From Blastococcus sp. HT6-4 (GTDB lineage: Bacteria > Actinomycetota > Actinomycetes > Mycobacteriales > Geodermatophilaceae): 64,000 nt of DNA. The translations under genes were made by a program, and so were the position numbers. The notes beneath the pieces were generated by a model. It worked only from the letters and a program-made list of their open reading frames with translations, did no database searches and had not been told where the DNA came from. Positions 11,872-19,849 of this stretch are shown here, piece by piece. Numbering within the stretch: the stretch's first letter is position 1; each line of letters starts with the position of its first letter. The stretch covers positions 248,001-312,000 of the forward strand of contig NZ_CP155551.1 in assembly GCF_039679125.1 (NCBI RefSeq), read 5' to 3'.

Positions 11872-12879
11872 TCAGGCGACCGCGCCGGTGGCGTCGGCCC
11901 CGGGCTCCGCTCGATGGACGACCCGGAATCGCCGGGGACCGGCCAGCGGTCGGGCGAGCAGCTCCCGGAGACGGGCGACGGGTCCCTGGAGCCGCGGTAG
12001 GTCCGCGTTGACGACGCGGACCACCCGCACGTCGAGGTCGCGGATCCGGTCCTCGCGACGCTTCTCCTCCCGGGCCACCTCGGCCGGGGTCCGGCCCCCG
12101 CGCGGTTCGTCGTACTTGACGCATCCGTCGAACTCGACGGCGACGCCGGCGTCCGCGTACCAGGCATCCACCCGCGCGACGAAGCCCCTGGGCCCGTGCA
12201 ACTCCACCTGCAGCTCGGGGCGGGGCAGCCCGGCCTCCAGCATGGCCAACCGTCCGCGCGTCTCGAGCGGTGACTCGGCTCGCCCGTCGGACAACCCCAC
12301 GGCTCGCGCCGCCGCACCGATGCCGAGCCAGTGGCTCTGCCGGAGCACCACGTCCGTGAGGTCGGATCGGCGCACACGTTCCTCGAAGATCGCGGCGTCG
12401 ATGGAGACGACGGCGTCGACGAGGGACCACTCCCTGGCGCAGTCGACGAGAGTGCGAGCCACACCGGTCACCGTGAACGGTCCGGTATCGACGACGTCCT
12501 CCTGCGGGAGCGCGGCCGCGGCGATCCGGTACCCGCGGCCGATCCGCCAATGATCGGGATCTGTCAGCCGGACGACGTCGTCGACGGTCCGGGGCAGGAC
12601 GAGGCCGTGGGACCGCGCCGCCGAAGAGTGGCTGAGCACCGGCCCGGCGCCGAGCGCGGTCAGCGTGGCGACGGCAGCGAGGAGGTGACGAGCGCGGTCG
12701 TCGCCCAGTGCAGCGGCCCAGACCGGCGCGGGCACGTAGATCCCCCGACGCAGCCGGTGCCACGCGCCCGAGCCGACGGCCGCGCGGATCTCGTCAGGGC
12801 GGTAGCCGGCGCGGCGGGCGTCGGCGACGGTGAAGACGCCGCCGCGGCGTCGAGCGGCGGACTCGAGGACCGGATGCAC
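11872..12879 (-). CDS. AbiEi-type N-terminal domain fused to DUF559 (Vsr/PD-(D/E)XK-like endonuclease fold)
   Basis: A 335-residue protein. Residues 1-50 resemble the AbiEi_4 winged-helix region of type IV antitoxins (RRGGVFTVADARRAGY, then GAWHRLRRGIYV). The C-terminal third is DUF559-like: FVARVDAWYADAGVAVEFDG supplies the D...ExDG pattern, followed by KY and the basic helix AREEKRREDR. Function is unproven; fusions of this type are abundant orphan genes in actinobacteria. No AbiEii nucleotidyltransferase toxin is adjacent. The start is GTG 12879 (VHPVLESAARR), where similarity begins; upstream in-frame sequence is the inverted-repeat flank. The gene lies entirely inside a pair of 59-bp inverted repeats. 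Confidence 0.8.
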   Translation of the reverse strand: MHPVLESAARRRGGVFTVADARRAGYRPDEIRAAVGSGAWHRLRRGIYVPAPVWAAALGDDRARHLLAAVATLTALGAGPVLSHSSAARSHGLVLPRTVDDVVRLTDPDHWRIGRGYRIAAAALPQEDVVDTGPFTVTGVARTLVDCAREWSLVDAVVSIDAAIFEERVRRSDLTDVVLRQSHWLGIGAAARAVGLSDGRAESPLETRGRLAMLEAGLPRPELQVELHGPRGFVARVDAWYADAGVAVEFDGCVKYDEPRGGRTPAEVAREEKRREDRIRDLDVRVVRVVNADLPRLQGPVARLRELLARPLAGPRRFRVVHRAEPGADATGAVA

Positions 12880-12981
12880 GCCACCAGTCTGTGAAGCGGG
12901 GGCGCTCCGGGGAACGGTCGGCGCGCATCTGTGGACAGCCGTCGTCCACCCACACCCCGCAGCGTCCACCGACACCCCGCA

Positions 12982-13040
12982 GCGTCCGCCCTCACCGCGG
13001 ACGGCGAGGGAGGACATCCGATGATCAGGTCAGCTGATCC
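12982..13040 (-). repeat. Right 59-bp inverted repeat
   Basis: This is the reverse-complement partner of 11771-11829 (47/59 identical). The outer 20 nt (13021-13040, ATGATCAGGTCAGCTGATCC) differ from the left end at one base. The same order recurs: an outer GATC palindrome, then a CCCTC...GAGGG hairpin (12989-13010). Just inside, CACCCCGCAGCGTCC occurs twice in tandem at about 12953-12988. Confidence 0.75.
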
Positions 13041-13053
13041 GAGCTGCGTGCGG

Positions 13054-13602
13054 TCAGAGGTACTGGCCGCCGCCGGGGCGGAAGTCGTGCTGCTGGGCCG
13101 GCGCCTGGCCGCCCGGCAGGGCCTTGCGGCGCATCTCCTCCAGCTGCGCGCGGGCAGCCATCTGCTGGGCGAACACCGCCGTCTGGATGCCGTGGAAGAC
13201 GCCCTCCAGCCAGCCGACCAGCTGGGCCTGGGCGATCCGCAGCTCGGCGTCCGACGGCGTCTCGCCCTCGCTGAAGGGCAGCGTGATGCGGGTCAGCTCC
13301 TCGCGCAGCTCCGGTGCGAGCCCCTGCTCCAGCTCCCGGATCGACGACTCGTGGATGTCCCGCAGGCGGTTGCGGCTGGCGTCGTCCAGCGGGGCCGCAC
13401 GCACCTCCTCGAGCAGCTGCTTGATCATCGTCCCGATCCGCATGACCTTGGCGGGCTGCTCGACGAGCTGGCTCGGGTTCAGCTCGCCGTCGCCCTCGTC
13501 GTCGGCCGCCTGCGGCACGGGCAGGGCGCCCACCGGGCGGCCGTCGGGCCCGACCACGACGACCTGCTGCGGACGTTCGCTGCCGTTCTCCGGTGAAGTC
13601 AT
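13054..13602 (-). CDS. bpa: Bacterial proteasome activator Bpa (PafE)
   Basis: A 182-residue ATP-independent activator that caps the 20S proteasome and admits unfolded substrates. The central helices (RIGTMIKQLLEEVRAAPLDDASRNRLRDI, about 55-85, then REELTRITLPF) form the dodecameric ring in the family. The protein ends in GQYL, the C-terminal docking signature that inserts into the proteasome alpha ring. The N-terminal 40 residues are disordered and acidic. The start is ATG 13602 (MTSPENGSE). It shows that the organism carries the actinobacterial proteasome system. It is convergent with the MCP gene across the inverted-repeat unit. Confidence 0.93.
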   Translation of the reverse strand: MTSPENGSERPQQVVVVGPDGRPVGALPVPQAADDEGDGELNPSQLVEQPAKVMRIGTMIKQLLEEVRAAPLDDASRNRLRDIHESSIRELEQGLAPELREELTRITLPFSEGETPSDAELRIAQAQLVGWLEGVFHGIQTAVFAQQMAARAQLEEMRRKALPGGQAPAQQHDFRPGGGQYL

Positions 13603-13713
13603 GGCCTCCATCCTGCCCCGTCCCGCCGACGGCCGGTGGTGGGGCGGGGGAGCCGGCCGGCGGACGGCCGGGACGGCGCGTGGGTGCCGGGTGGACGAAC
13701 TAGGGTGCGGCGC

Positions 13714-14937
13714 ATGTCTTCGGGGGCCGGACGACTGGACGTCGCACGCGTCCGGGGCCTGTTCCCCGCACTCTCCGACGGCTACGTGCACGCCGACGGT
13801 CCCGCCGGGTCGCTGGTGCCCGAGAACGTCGCCCACGCGGTCGGCTCCGCGATGCGCATGCCGGTGGCCGACCGCGGCGGTGTCTTCCCCGCGTCCGGCC
13901 GGGCCGAGGCGCTGGTGTCCGCAGCCCGCGCGGCGGTGGCCGACCTGGTCGGTGGCCGGCCCGGCGGCGTGGTGCTCGGGCCGAACATGACGACGCTCAC
14001 CTACGCGCTGGCCCGCACGCTGGCCCGCACGTGGCGGCCGGGCGACGAGATCGTCGTGAGCCGGCTCGACCACGACGCCAACATCCGTCCGTGGCTGCAG
14101 GTGGCCGCCGCCACCGGGGTGACCGTGCGGTGGGCGGAGGTGGACATCGAGACCGGGGAGCTGCCCGCCTGGCAGTTCGCCGAGCTGCTCAACCGCCGCA
14201 CCCGGCTGGTGGCGGTGACCGCCGCGAGCAACGCGCTGGGCACCCGGCCCGACGTCGCCGGGATCGCCGCCCAGGCCCACGCCGTCGGGGCGCTGCTCTA
14301 CGTCGACGCGGTCCACGCCGCCCCGCACGTGTTCCTGGACAAGACGTCGCTGGGCGCGGACTTCGTGGCCGTCTCCGCCTACAAGTGGTGCGGTCCGCAC
14401 GTCGGCGCCGTGGTGGCCGACCCCGAGCTGCTGGAGCAGCTGCGGCCGGACAAGCTGCTGCCGTCGCCGGACCGGGTGCCCGACCGGTTCGAGACCGGGA
14501 CGCCGCCGTTCGAGCTGTACGCGGGGGTGAGCGCCGCCGTCGACCACCTGGCCGGGTTGTGCGGGGAGACGGCCGGTTCGCGGCGGGACCGGCTGCGGGC
14601 GTCGATGGGTGCGGTCGCCCGCCACGAGGGCGACCTCTTCGACTGGCTGGACCAGGCGTTGCGCGCCATGCGGCACGTGCTGGTGCTCGGCGCCCCGGAG
14701 CGAGCGACGCCCACGCTCTCCTTCACCGTCGCGGGGATGCGGCCGCGGCAGGTGGTCGCCGAGCTGGCCCGCGCCGGCATCTGCGGCTGGGACGGCGACT
14801 TCTACGCCCGGGAGCTGTTCGACGCGATCGGGGTGAACGAGGTCGGGGGCGCGGTGCGGCTGGGCCTGATGCACTACAACACCGCCGACGACGTCGGCCG
14901 GATGATCGACGCCGTCGCCGCGCTGCGCCCCCGCTGA
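13714..14937 (+). CDS. Cysteine desulfurase-like class V aminotransferase
   Basis: A 407-residue PLP enzyme of fold type I, close to the cysteine-desulfurase-like family of VC1184 type. The PLP lysine is in AVSAYKWCGPHVGA (about 225). Upstream are the cofactor-contact segments VVLGPNMTTLTYALART and YVDAVHAAPH. The cysteine-bearing active loop of true IscS/SufS is not apparent, so the substrate may be another amino compound. The start is the ATG of MSSGAGRLD at 13714; the ribosome-binding site is weak. It is convergent with the quinone oxidoreductase 7 bp away. Confidence 0.88.
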   Translation: MSSGAGRLDVARVRGLFPALSDGYVHADGPAGSLVPENVAHAVGSAMRMPVADRGGVFPASGRAEALVSAARAAVADLVGGRPGGVVLGPNMTTLTYALARTLARTWRPGDEIVVSRLDHDANIRPWLQVAAATGVTVRWAEVDIETGELPAWQFAELLNRRTRLVAVTAASNALGTRPDVAGIAAQAHAVGALLYVDAVHAAPHVFLDKTSLGADFVAVSAYKWCGPHVGAVVADPELLEQLRPDKLLPSPDRVPDRFETGTPPFELYAGVSAAVDHLAGLCGETAGSRRDRLRASMGAVARHEGDLFDWLDQALRAMRHVLVLGAPERATPTLSFTVAGMRPRQVVAELARAGICGWDGDFYARELFDAIGVNEVGGAVRLGLMHYNTADDVGRMIDAVAALRPR

Positions 14938-14944
14938 GCCGTCC

Positions 14945-15937
14945 TCAGTCGCCGGCGACGAGCAGCACCTTGCCGACGTGCTCGCTGGACTCGACGACGC
15001 GGTGGGCCTCGGCGGCCCGTGACATCGGCAGCCGGCGGTCGACGATCGGCCGGACGACGCCGCGCTCGACGTCGGGCCACACGTCGTGCTGCACCGCGGT
15101 GACGATGTCGGCCTTGCCGCCGGGCCCGGTCGCCGGCCGCGAGCGCAGCGCGGTGGCGTGCACCGAGCCGCGCTTGCGCAGCAGCGCGTTGATGTCGAGC
15201 TCGGCCTTGGCGCCGCCCTGCATGCCGATGATCACCAGCCGGCCGCCGTCGGCCAGGACGTCGACGTTGCGGGCCAGGTACTTCGCGCCCATGTTGTCGA
15301 GGACGACGTCGACCCCGCGACCGTCGGTCGCCTCCTCCACCCGCTCGACGAAGTCCTCGTCGCGGTAGTTGACGCCCACCTCGGCGCCCAGTTCGCGGCA
15401 GACGTCGAGCTTCGCGGCGGTGCCGGCGGTGGTGAACACCCGGGCGCCGGCGCGGGCGGCGAGCTGGATCGCCATGGTGCCGATGCCGCTGGAACCGCCG
15501 TGCACGAGGAAGGAGTCGCCGCGCCGCAGGCCGGCCAGCATGAAGACGTTCGACCAGACGGTGCAGGCGACCTCCGGGAGGGCGGCCGCGGTGGCCAGCT
15601 CGACGCCCGAGGGCTTGGGCAGCACCTGGACGGCGGGGACGGCCACCCGCTCGGCGTAGCCCCCGCCGGCCAGCAGGGCGCACACCTCGTCACCGACCGA
15701 CCAACCGGCGACGTCCTCGCCGATCTCGCTGACGATGCCGCTGCACTCCAGGCCCAGGATGGCGCTGGCGCCCTTCGGCGGCGGGTAGAAGCCCTGCCGC
15801 TGCAGCAGGTCGGCGCGGTTCACCGCCGTCGCGGCGACGTCGATGACGACCTCGCCGGGGCCGCAGACCGGGTCCGGGACCTGGGTCCACTCGAGGACGT
15901 CGGGGCCACCGGGCTCGCTGATCGTCACCGCACGCAT
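14945..15937 (-). CDS. NAD(P)H quinone oxidoreductase, PIG3 type (zinc-independent MDR)
   Basis: A 330-residue medium-chain reductase. The N-terminal GroES-like fold contains VNRADLLQRQGFYPPP (PIG3 signature) and LGLECSGIV. The NADPH-binding Rossmann domain has VHGGSSGIGTMAIQLA at about 145-160. There are no zinc-binding cysteine clusters, as expected for quinone reductases of this branch. It probably reduces quinones by NADPH in the cytosol. ATG 15937 is clear. It is separated by 169 bp, including a strong hairpin, from the acyl-CoA synthetase upstream. Confidence 0.9.
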   Translation of the reverse strand: MRAVTISEPGGPDVLEWTQVPDPVCGPGEVVIDVAATAVNRADLLQRQGFYPPPKGASAILGLECSGIVSEIGEDVAGWSVGDEVCALLAGGGYAERVAVPAVQVLPKPSGVELATAAALPEVACTVWSNVFMLAGLRRGDSFLVHGGSSGIGTMAIQLAARAGARVFTTAGTAAKLDVCRELGAEVGVNYRDEDFVERVEEATDGRGVDVVLDNMGAKYLARNVDVLADGGRLVIIGMQGGAKAELDINALLRKRGSVHATALRSRPATGPGGKADIVTAVQHDVWPDVERGVVRPIVDRRLPMSRAAEAHRVVESSEHVGKVLLVAGD

Positions 15938-16060
15938 GCCCCGACCTTAGGGAGCCCCGTGGGGGCGCTGCTCGCCGAGCTGTGCACGGGCGCGGTCGTC
16001 CGGGGGGCGATTCCCGCCCGGATGCGCATCCCGGCGCGCACAGCGTGCCGGGAACGCGCG

Positions 16061-16097
16061 ACGGCGCCGCGCCCCCGAGGTGGGGACGCGGCGCCGT
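16061..16097 (-). terminator. Hairpin terminator after the acyl-CoA synthetase gene
   Basis: Perfect 11-bp arms ACGGCGCCGCG (16061-16071) and CGCGGCGCCGT (16087-16097) are extended inward by a CCCC/GGGG pairing. It lies 10 nt beyond the stop of the leftward acyl-CoA synthetase and between that gene and the next leftward gene. Confidence 0.75.
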
Positions 16098-16106
16098 CGG
16101 CCGTGC

Positions 16107-17702
16107 TCAGCGGTTCTTGAGGTCCTTGCGCAGGATCTTGCCCGCCGCCGACTTCGGCACCTGCTCGATGAACTCGACGAACCGGATCTTCTTGTGCGGG
16201 GCCACCTTCTCGGCCATGTAGGCCATGACGGCGTCCTCGGTGAGCTCCGAGCCGGGCGCGCGGACGACGAAGGCCTTCGGCAGCTCCTCGCCGCTCTCCT
16301 TGTCGGGGACGCCGATGACGGCGGCGTCGGCGATCTCCGGGTGGTTGATGAGCACGGCCTCCAGCTCGGCCGGGGCCACCTGGTAGCCCTTGTACTTGAT
16401 CAGCTCCTTGACCCGGTCGACGACGGTGTAGAAGCCGTTCTCGTCCACGACCGCGACGTCACCGGTGCGCAGCCAGCCGTCGCTGTCGACGGTGCCGACG
16501 GTGGCGTCGGGGTTGTTCAAGTAGCCCTTCATCACCTGGGGCCCGCGCACCCAGAGCTCACCGCGCTCACCCTCGGCGGCGTCCTCCCCGGTGCCCGGGT
16601 CGACCAGCCGGCACTCGGTGTTGGGCACCGCGAAGCCGACCGAGCCCTTGGGCACCTCGCCGCTGAAGCCCGGGGGCTCGGCGCCCGGGTCGGGGGTGGT
16701 GTGCGAGACGGGGGAGAGCTCGGTCATCCCGTAGCCCTGGCCCACCTGGACGCCGGTGTCGGCACCCTTGCGCAGCCGGTCCTGGGCGGCCAGCGCCAGC
16801 TGCTCGTCGAGCGGGGCGGCGCCGGAGAGGATTGAGGTGAGCGACGAGAGGTCGTACTGGTCGACGACCGGGTGCTTGGCCATCGCCAGCAGGATCGGCG
16901 GCGCCACGAAGGCGCGGGTGATCTTGTGGTCCTGGATCGTCCGGAGGAAGTCCTCCAGGTCGAACCGCGGCAGCGTCACGACGGCGCCGCCCCAGGCCAG
17001 GCCCTGGTTCATCAGCACGGTCAGGCCGTAGATGTGGAAGAACGGCAGGACGGCGATGATCCGCTCGTTCTCGCCGAGCTGGATCAGCGGCCGGCACTGC
17101 GCCACGTTGGCCACCAGGTTCCGGTGGGTCAGCATGACGCCCTTGGGCAGACCCGTGGTGCCGCTGGAGTAGGGGAGCGTGACCAGGTCGTTGGCCGGGT
17201 CGATGTCCACCTGCACCGACGGGGCGTCGGCGCCCAGCAGGTCGAACAGGTTGGCGTGGCCCTCGGCGCCGTCGAGGACGATGACCTCGTCGACCGGGGA
17301 CTTCTCCACGGCCGCGCTCGCGCGGTCCATGAACAGCCCGATGGTGATCAGGATCTTCGCGCCGGAGTCCTTCAGCTGGAAGGCGATCTCGTCGGGCGTG
17401 TAGAGCGAGTTGATCGGGCTCATCACGCAGCCGGCCGCGGCGATGCCGTGGAAGACCACGGGGAACCACGGGGTGTTGGGGCAGAAGACGGCGACGACGT
17501 CACCCTTGCGCAGGCCCCGGGCGTGCAGGTTGGCGGCGACGCGGTCGACGTAGGCGGCCAGCTGGCCGTGGGTGATCACGTCGCCCTTGAGCCCGTCGAT
17601 CAGAGCCGGGGCGTCGGGCCGGTCCTTGCCGGCCGCGAGGACGAACTCGGGTACGGAGACGTTCGGGATCTCGACGTCGGGATAACGGCTGGCCAGCGCC
17701 AC
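16107..17702 (-). CDS. AMP-dependent acyl-CoA synthetase / 4-coumarate--CoA ligase-like
   Basis: A 531-residue ANL-superfamily ligase that activates a carboxylate to its acyl-CoA via the adenylate. The P-loop A3 motif is LPYSSGTTGLPKGVMLTHRN (about 180-199). A5 is QGYGMTELSP. A8 is DGWLRTGDVAVVDENGF, and the C-terminal catalytic lysine is in PKSAAGKILRKDL. The substrate could be coumarate-like aromatic or medium-chain fatty acids. The start GTG 17702 is decided by an AGGAGG 8 nt upstream. It lies near a thioesterase and folP2. In Mycobacterium tuberculosis fadD6 is next to folP2, so this may be the equivalent (inference). Confidence 0.92.
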   Translation of the reverse strand: MALASRYPDVEIPNVSVPEFVLAAGKDRPDAPALIDGLKGDVITHGQLAAYVDRVAANLHARGLRKGDVVAVFCPNTPWFPVVFHGIAAAGCVMSPINSLYTPDEIAFQLKDSGAKILITIGLFMDRASAAVEKSPVDEVIVLDGAEGHANLFDLLGADAPSVQVDIDPANDLVTLPYSSGTTGLPKGVMLTHRNLVANVAQCRPLIQLGENERIIAVLPFFHIYGLTVLMNQGLAWGGAVVTLPRFDLEDFLRTIQDHKITRAFVAPPILLAMAKHPVVDQYDLSSLTSILSGAAPLDEQLALAAQDRLRKGADTGVQVGQGYGMTELSPVSHTTPDPGAEPPGFSGEVPKGSVGFAVPNTECRLVDPGTGEDAAEGERGELWVRGPQVMKGYLNNPDATVGTVDSDGWLRTGDVAVVDENGFYTVVDRVKELIKYKGYQVAPAELEAVLINHPEIADAAVIGVPDKESGEELPKAFVVRAPGSELTEDAVMAYMAEKVAPHKKIRFVEFIEQVPKSAAGKILRKDLKNR

Positions 17703-17790
17703 GGATAATCCTCCTCGCACGGTGTTGTGGCGCCAGTCTCACACCTCCCGTGTCGGCGCTCACAAGGGGGTTACTGGCGGGTTCGCCCGA

Positions 17791-18216
17791 TCAGCGGGGC
17801 CACAGCACCGACTGCGTGCAGCGGAACAGCGCGATCGTCTTCCCGGAGTCCGCGTTCGTCACCACGGCGTCCCACACCTGCGTCGTCCGGCCGGCGTGCA
17901 CGTTGGTGGCCGTGCAGGCGATCCGTCCCTCGCGCGCGGTGCTCAGGTGGTTGCTCTTCAGCTCGATCGTGGTGAAGCCGGTCGAGCCCTCCGGCAGCAG
18001 CGCCCGCGTGGGCAGGCCGCAGCTCGTGTCGGCGAGGGTGACCACGGTGCCGGCGTGCAGGTAGCCGTTGGGCGCCAGCAGCTCGGGCCGGACGTCGAGG
18101 TGGCTGGTGAGCCGGCCGCGCTCGTGGGTGTCGATGACGATGCCGAGCAGCCCCGGGAAGGTGCCCGGGAGGAGGGCGTTGAGCTCGTCGGCGGTGAGGA
18201 ACCCGGTGGCGGACAT
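17791..18216 (-). CDS. PaaI-family hotdog thioesterase
   Basis: A 141-residue single hotdog-fold protein. The family core is LLAPNGYLHAGTVVTLADTS (about 46-65), where the Asn/Gly and His-Ala-Gly face the thioester. It is followed by TTIELKSNHLSTAREG and the C-terminal strands. It likely hydrolyses acyl- or aryl-CoA. It lies immediately upstream of the acyl-CoA synthetase on the same strand (about 90 bp), which suggests a turnover role for the same acyl pool. ATG 18216 is the start. Confidence 0.88.
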   Translation of the reverse strand: MSATGFLTADELNALLPGTFPGLLGIVIDTHERGRLTSHLDVRPELLAPNGYLHAGTVVTLADTSCGLPTRALLPEGSTGFTTIELKSNHLSTAREGRIACTATNVHAGRTTQVWDAVVTNADSGKTIALFRCTQSVLWPR

Positions 18217-18373
18217 GCCCGAAAACGTAGCGGCAGCGGCGTCGGCGGCAGTGCGGGGTGGACCGGTCGCGGGGGCCCGGAGGGTCTCCCGACCGGGACA
18301 TGGGCAGCGGCTCGACGGCAGTGGGGGACGGCAATTGGTCGCGGTGCGGTCCGGAGGACCGCGATGTCACGGT

Positions 18374-19276
18374 TCAGGCGAGGCCGCGGACGGTGCGCAC
18401 GGGCGGCCGGGTGCCCTGGATCGAGGCCACCATGTCCAGCGTCTGCCGGGTGGGCGCGACGTCGTGGGCGCGGAACACCCGGGCGCCCAGCCAGGCGCTG
18501 ACCGCGGTGGCGGCCAGCGTGCCGGTGAGCCGTTCGTCCAGCGGGACGTCGAGGGTCTCGCCGACGAAGTCCTTGTTCGACAGGGCCACCAGCACGGGCC
18601 AGCCGGTGTCCGCGAGCTCGCCCAGCCGGCGGGTGGCCTCGAGCGAGTGCCGGGTGTTCTTACCGAAGTCGTGCCCCGGGTCGACCAGCACCCGGTCGCG
18701 GTCCACACCGGCGGCGACGGCGGCCTCGGCCAGCGCCGTCGTCCGCGTGACGATGTCGGCGACGACGTCGTCGTAGGCCACGCGGTGCGGCCGGGTGCGG
18801 GGCGGCAGCCCCCCGGCGTGCGTGCAGACGATGCCGGCGCCCGCCTCGGCCGCGACGGCGGCGAGCGACGGGTCCACGCCGCCCCAGGCGTCGTTGACGA
18901 CGTCGGCGCCGGCCGCCAGCGCCTCGCGCGCCACCTCCGCCCGCCAGGTGTCGATCGAGATCGGCAGCGCGGGGTGCGCGGCGCGGATCGCGGCCACGAG
19001 GTCGACGGTCCGGCGCACCTCCTCGGTGGGGGAGACCTCCTCGCCGGGCGCGGCCTTCACCCCGCCGACGTCGACCATGTCGGCGCCCTCGGCGACCACC
19101 TGGTCGACCCGCTCGACGGCGGCGGCCAGCTCGTAGGTGGCCCCGCGGTCGTAGAACGAGTCGGGGGTGCGGTTGACGATCGCCATGACGACGAACCGCC
19201 CGTCGGGCACGTCGAGGGCCCCCAGTCGCAGCAACCCGCTCCCCGTCCCATGGTCGTGTGTGGTGGAGTCAGCCAA
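18374..19276 (-). CDS. folP2: FolP2-type dihydropteroate synthase homologue
   Basis: A 300-residue TIM-barrel protein of the dihydropteroate synthase family. The hallmark segment reads VMAIVNRTPDSFYDRGATY instead of the canonical folate-pathway NVTPDSFSDGG. This is the form found in mycobacterial FolP2, which has been reported to lack dihydropteroate synthase activity. VDVGGVKAAPGEEVSP and VLVDPGHDFGKNT give the other barrel loops. The start is taken as TTG 19276, with no clear ribosome-binding site; a downstream start is possible. In mycobacteria folP2 neighbours gpgS and fadD6. Here gpgS lies 39 kb away, while an acyl-CoA synthetase is still close. Confidence 0.85.
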   Translation of the reverse strand: MADSTTHDHGTGSGLLRLGALDVPDGRFVVMAIVNRTPDSFYDRGATYELAAAVERVDQVVAEGADMVDVGGVKAAPGEEVSPTEEVRRTVDLVAAIRAAHPALPISIDTWRAEVAREALAAGADVVNDAWGGVDPSLAAVAAEAGAGIVCTHAGGLPPRTRPHRVAYDDVVADIVTRTTALAEAAVAAGVDRDRVLVDPGHDFGKNTRHSLEATRRLGELADTGWPVLVALSNKDFVGETLDVPLDERLTGTLAATAVSAWLGARVFRAHDVAPTRQTLDMVASIQGTRPPVRTVRGLA

Positions 19277-19304
19277 CCAGACCGTTCACGAGGAGGCAGA
19301 GCAG

Positions 19305-19766
19305 ATGGCGCAGACGACGGCCGAGGGCGTCGAGGGGGTCCAGGGCCTGGTGGGTCAGCACCTGGGCCACAGCGACTGGGTGACGATCACGCAGGAGCAG
19401 GTGAACCAGTTCGCCGAGGCGACCGGTGACCACCAGTGGATCCACGTCGACCCGGAACGGGCGAAGAAGGAGAGCCCGTTCGGCGGGCCGATCGCGCACG
19501 GCTACCTGACGCTGTCACTGCTGCCCGCGCTGATGCCGCAGATCGTCGAGATCACCGGCTTCCGGATGGGCGTCAACTACGGCACGGAGAAGGTGCGCTT
19601 CCCCTCTCCGGTGCCGGTGGGCGCCAAGGTGCGGGCCGGGGCCACCCTCGAGGCGGCGACGCCGTTCGAGGGCGGCGTGCAGATGAACCTCGCCGTCACC
19701 GTGGAGATCGAGGGCGGCAGCAAGCCGGCGATGGTCGCCACCGTGGTCTACCGCCGCTACCTGTAG
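19305..19766 (+). CDS. MaoC-family (R)-hydratase/dehydratase
   Basis: A 153-residue single-hotdog hydratase of the MaoC family. The hydratase motif is FAEATGDHQWIHVDPERA (about 47-64), with catalytic Asp/His, followed by SPFGGPIAHGYLTLSLLPAL and NYGTEKVRFPSPVPVG. It likely hydrates enoyl-CoA to (R)-3-hydroxyacyl-CoA. ATG 19305 has AGGAGG at 19291-19296. It is divergent from folP2 with only 28 bp between the starts. A closely similar paralogue sits at 51389-51847. The stop is TAG, followed by the dispersed palindrome at 19780. Confidence 0.92.
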   Translation: MAQTTAEGVEGVQGLVGQHLGHSDWVTITQEQVNQFAEATGDHQWIHVDPERAKKESPFGGPIAHGYLTLSLLPALMPQIVEITGFRMGVNYGTEKVRFPSPVPVGAKVRAGATLEAATPFEGGVQMNLAVTVEIEGGSKPAMVATVVYRRYL

Positions 19767-19779
19767 TCCGCGGCCACCA

Positions 19780-19839
19780 GGCATAGGAGGCTTTGCCTAC
19801 GGATCTGACCCCGGAACCGTAGGCAAAGCCTCCTATGCC
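19780..19839. repeat. Dispersed intergenic palindrome, copy 1 (23-nt arms, 14-nt loop)
   Basis: Arm 19780-19802 (GGCATAGGAGGCTTTGCC then TACGG) is exactly complementary to 19817-19839. The loop 19803-19816 ends in CGGAA. A second copy at 56593-56652 has the same arm and loop lengths. Here it lies between convergent maoC and the serine hydrolase, so it could act as a bidirectional terminator. Confidence 0.85.
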
Positions 19840-19849
19840 CCATGGCCGG

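Larger units (their letters stand above)
11771..13040. mobile_element. Inverted-repeat-bounded single-gene unit carrying the AbiEi/DUF559 gene
   Basis: Two 59-nt sequences, 11771-11829 and the reverse complement of 12982-13040, match at 47 of 59 positions without gaps. They enclose only the leftward AbiEi/DUF559 gene. The unit begins 9 nt after the MCP stop and ends 13 nt before the bpa stop, so it sits precisely between two convergent genes. No transposase is inside and I see no clear target-site duplication. It could be a MITE-like or self-homing cassette. The alternative is a pair of bidirectional terminators that happen to be related. Confidence 0.5.

Noticed and set aside
11872-12879. 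A complete type IV toxin-antitoxin (AbiEi/AbiEii) system
   Set aside because: Only the AbiEi-like part is present; no nucleotidyltransferase toxin gene is adjacent.
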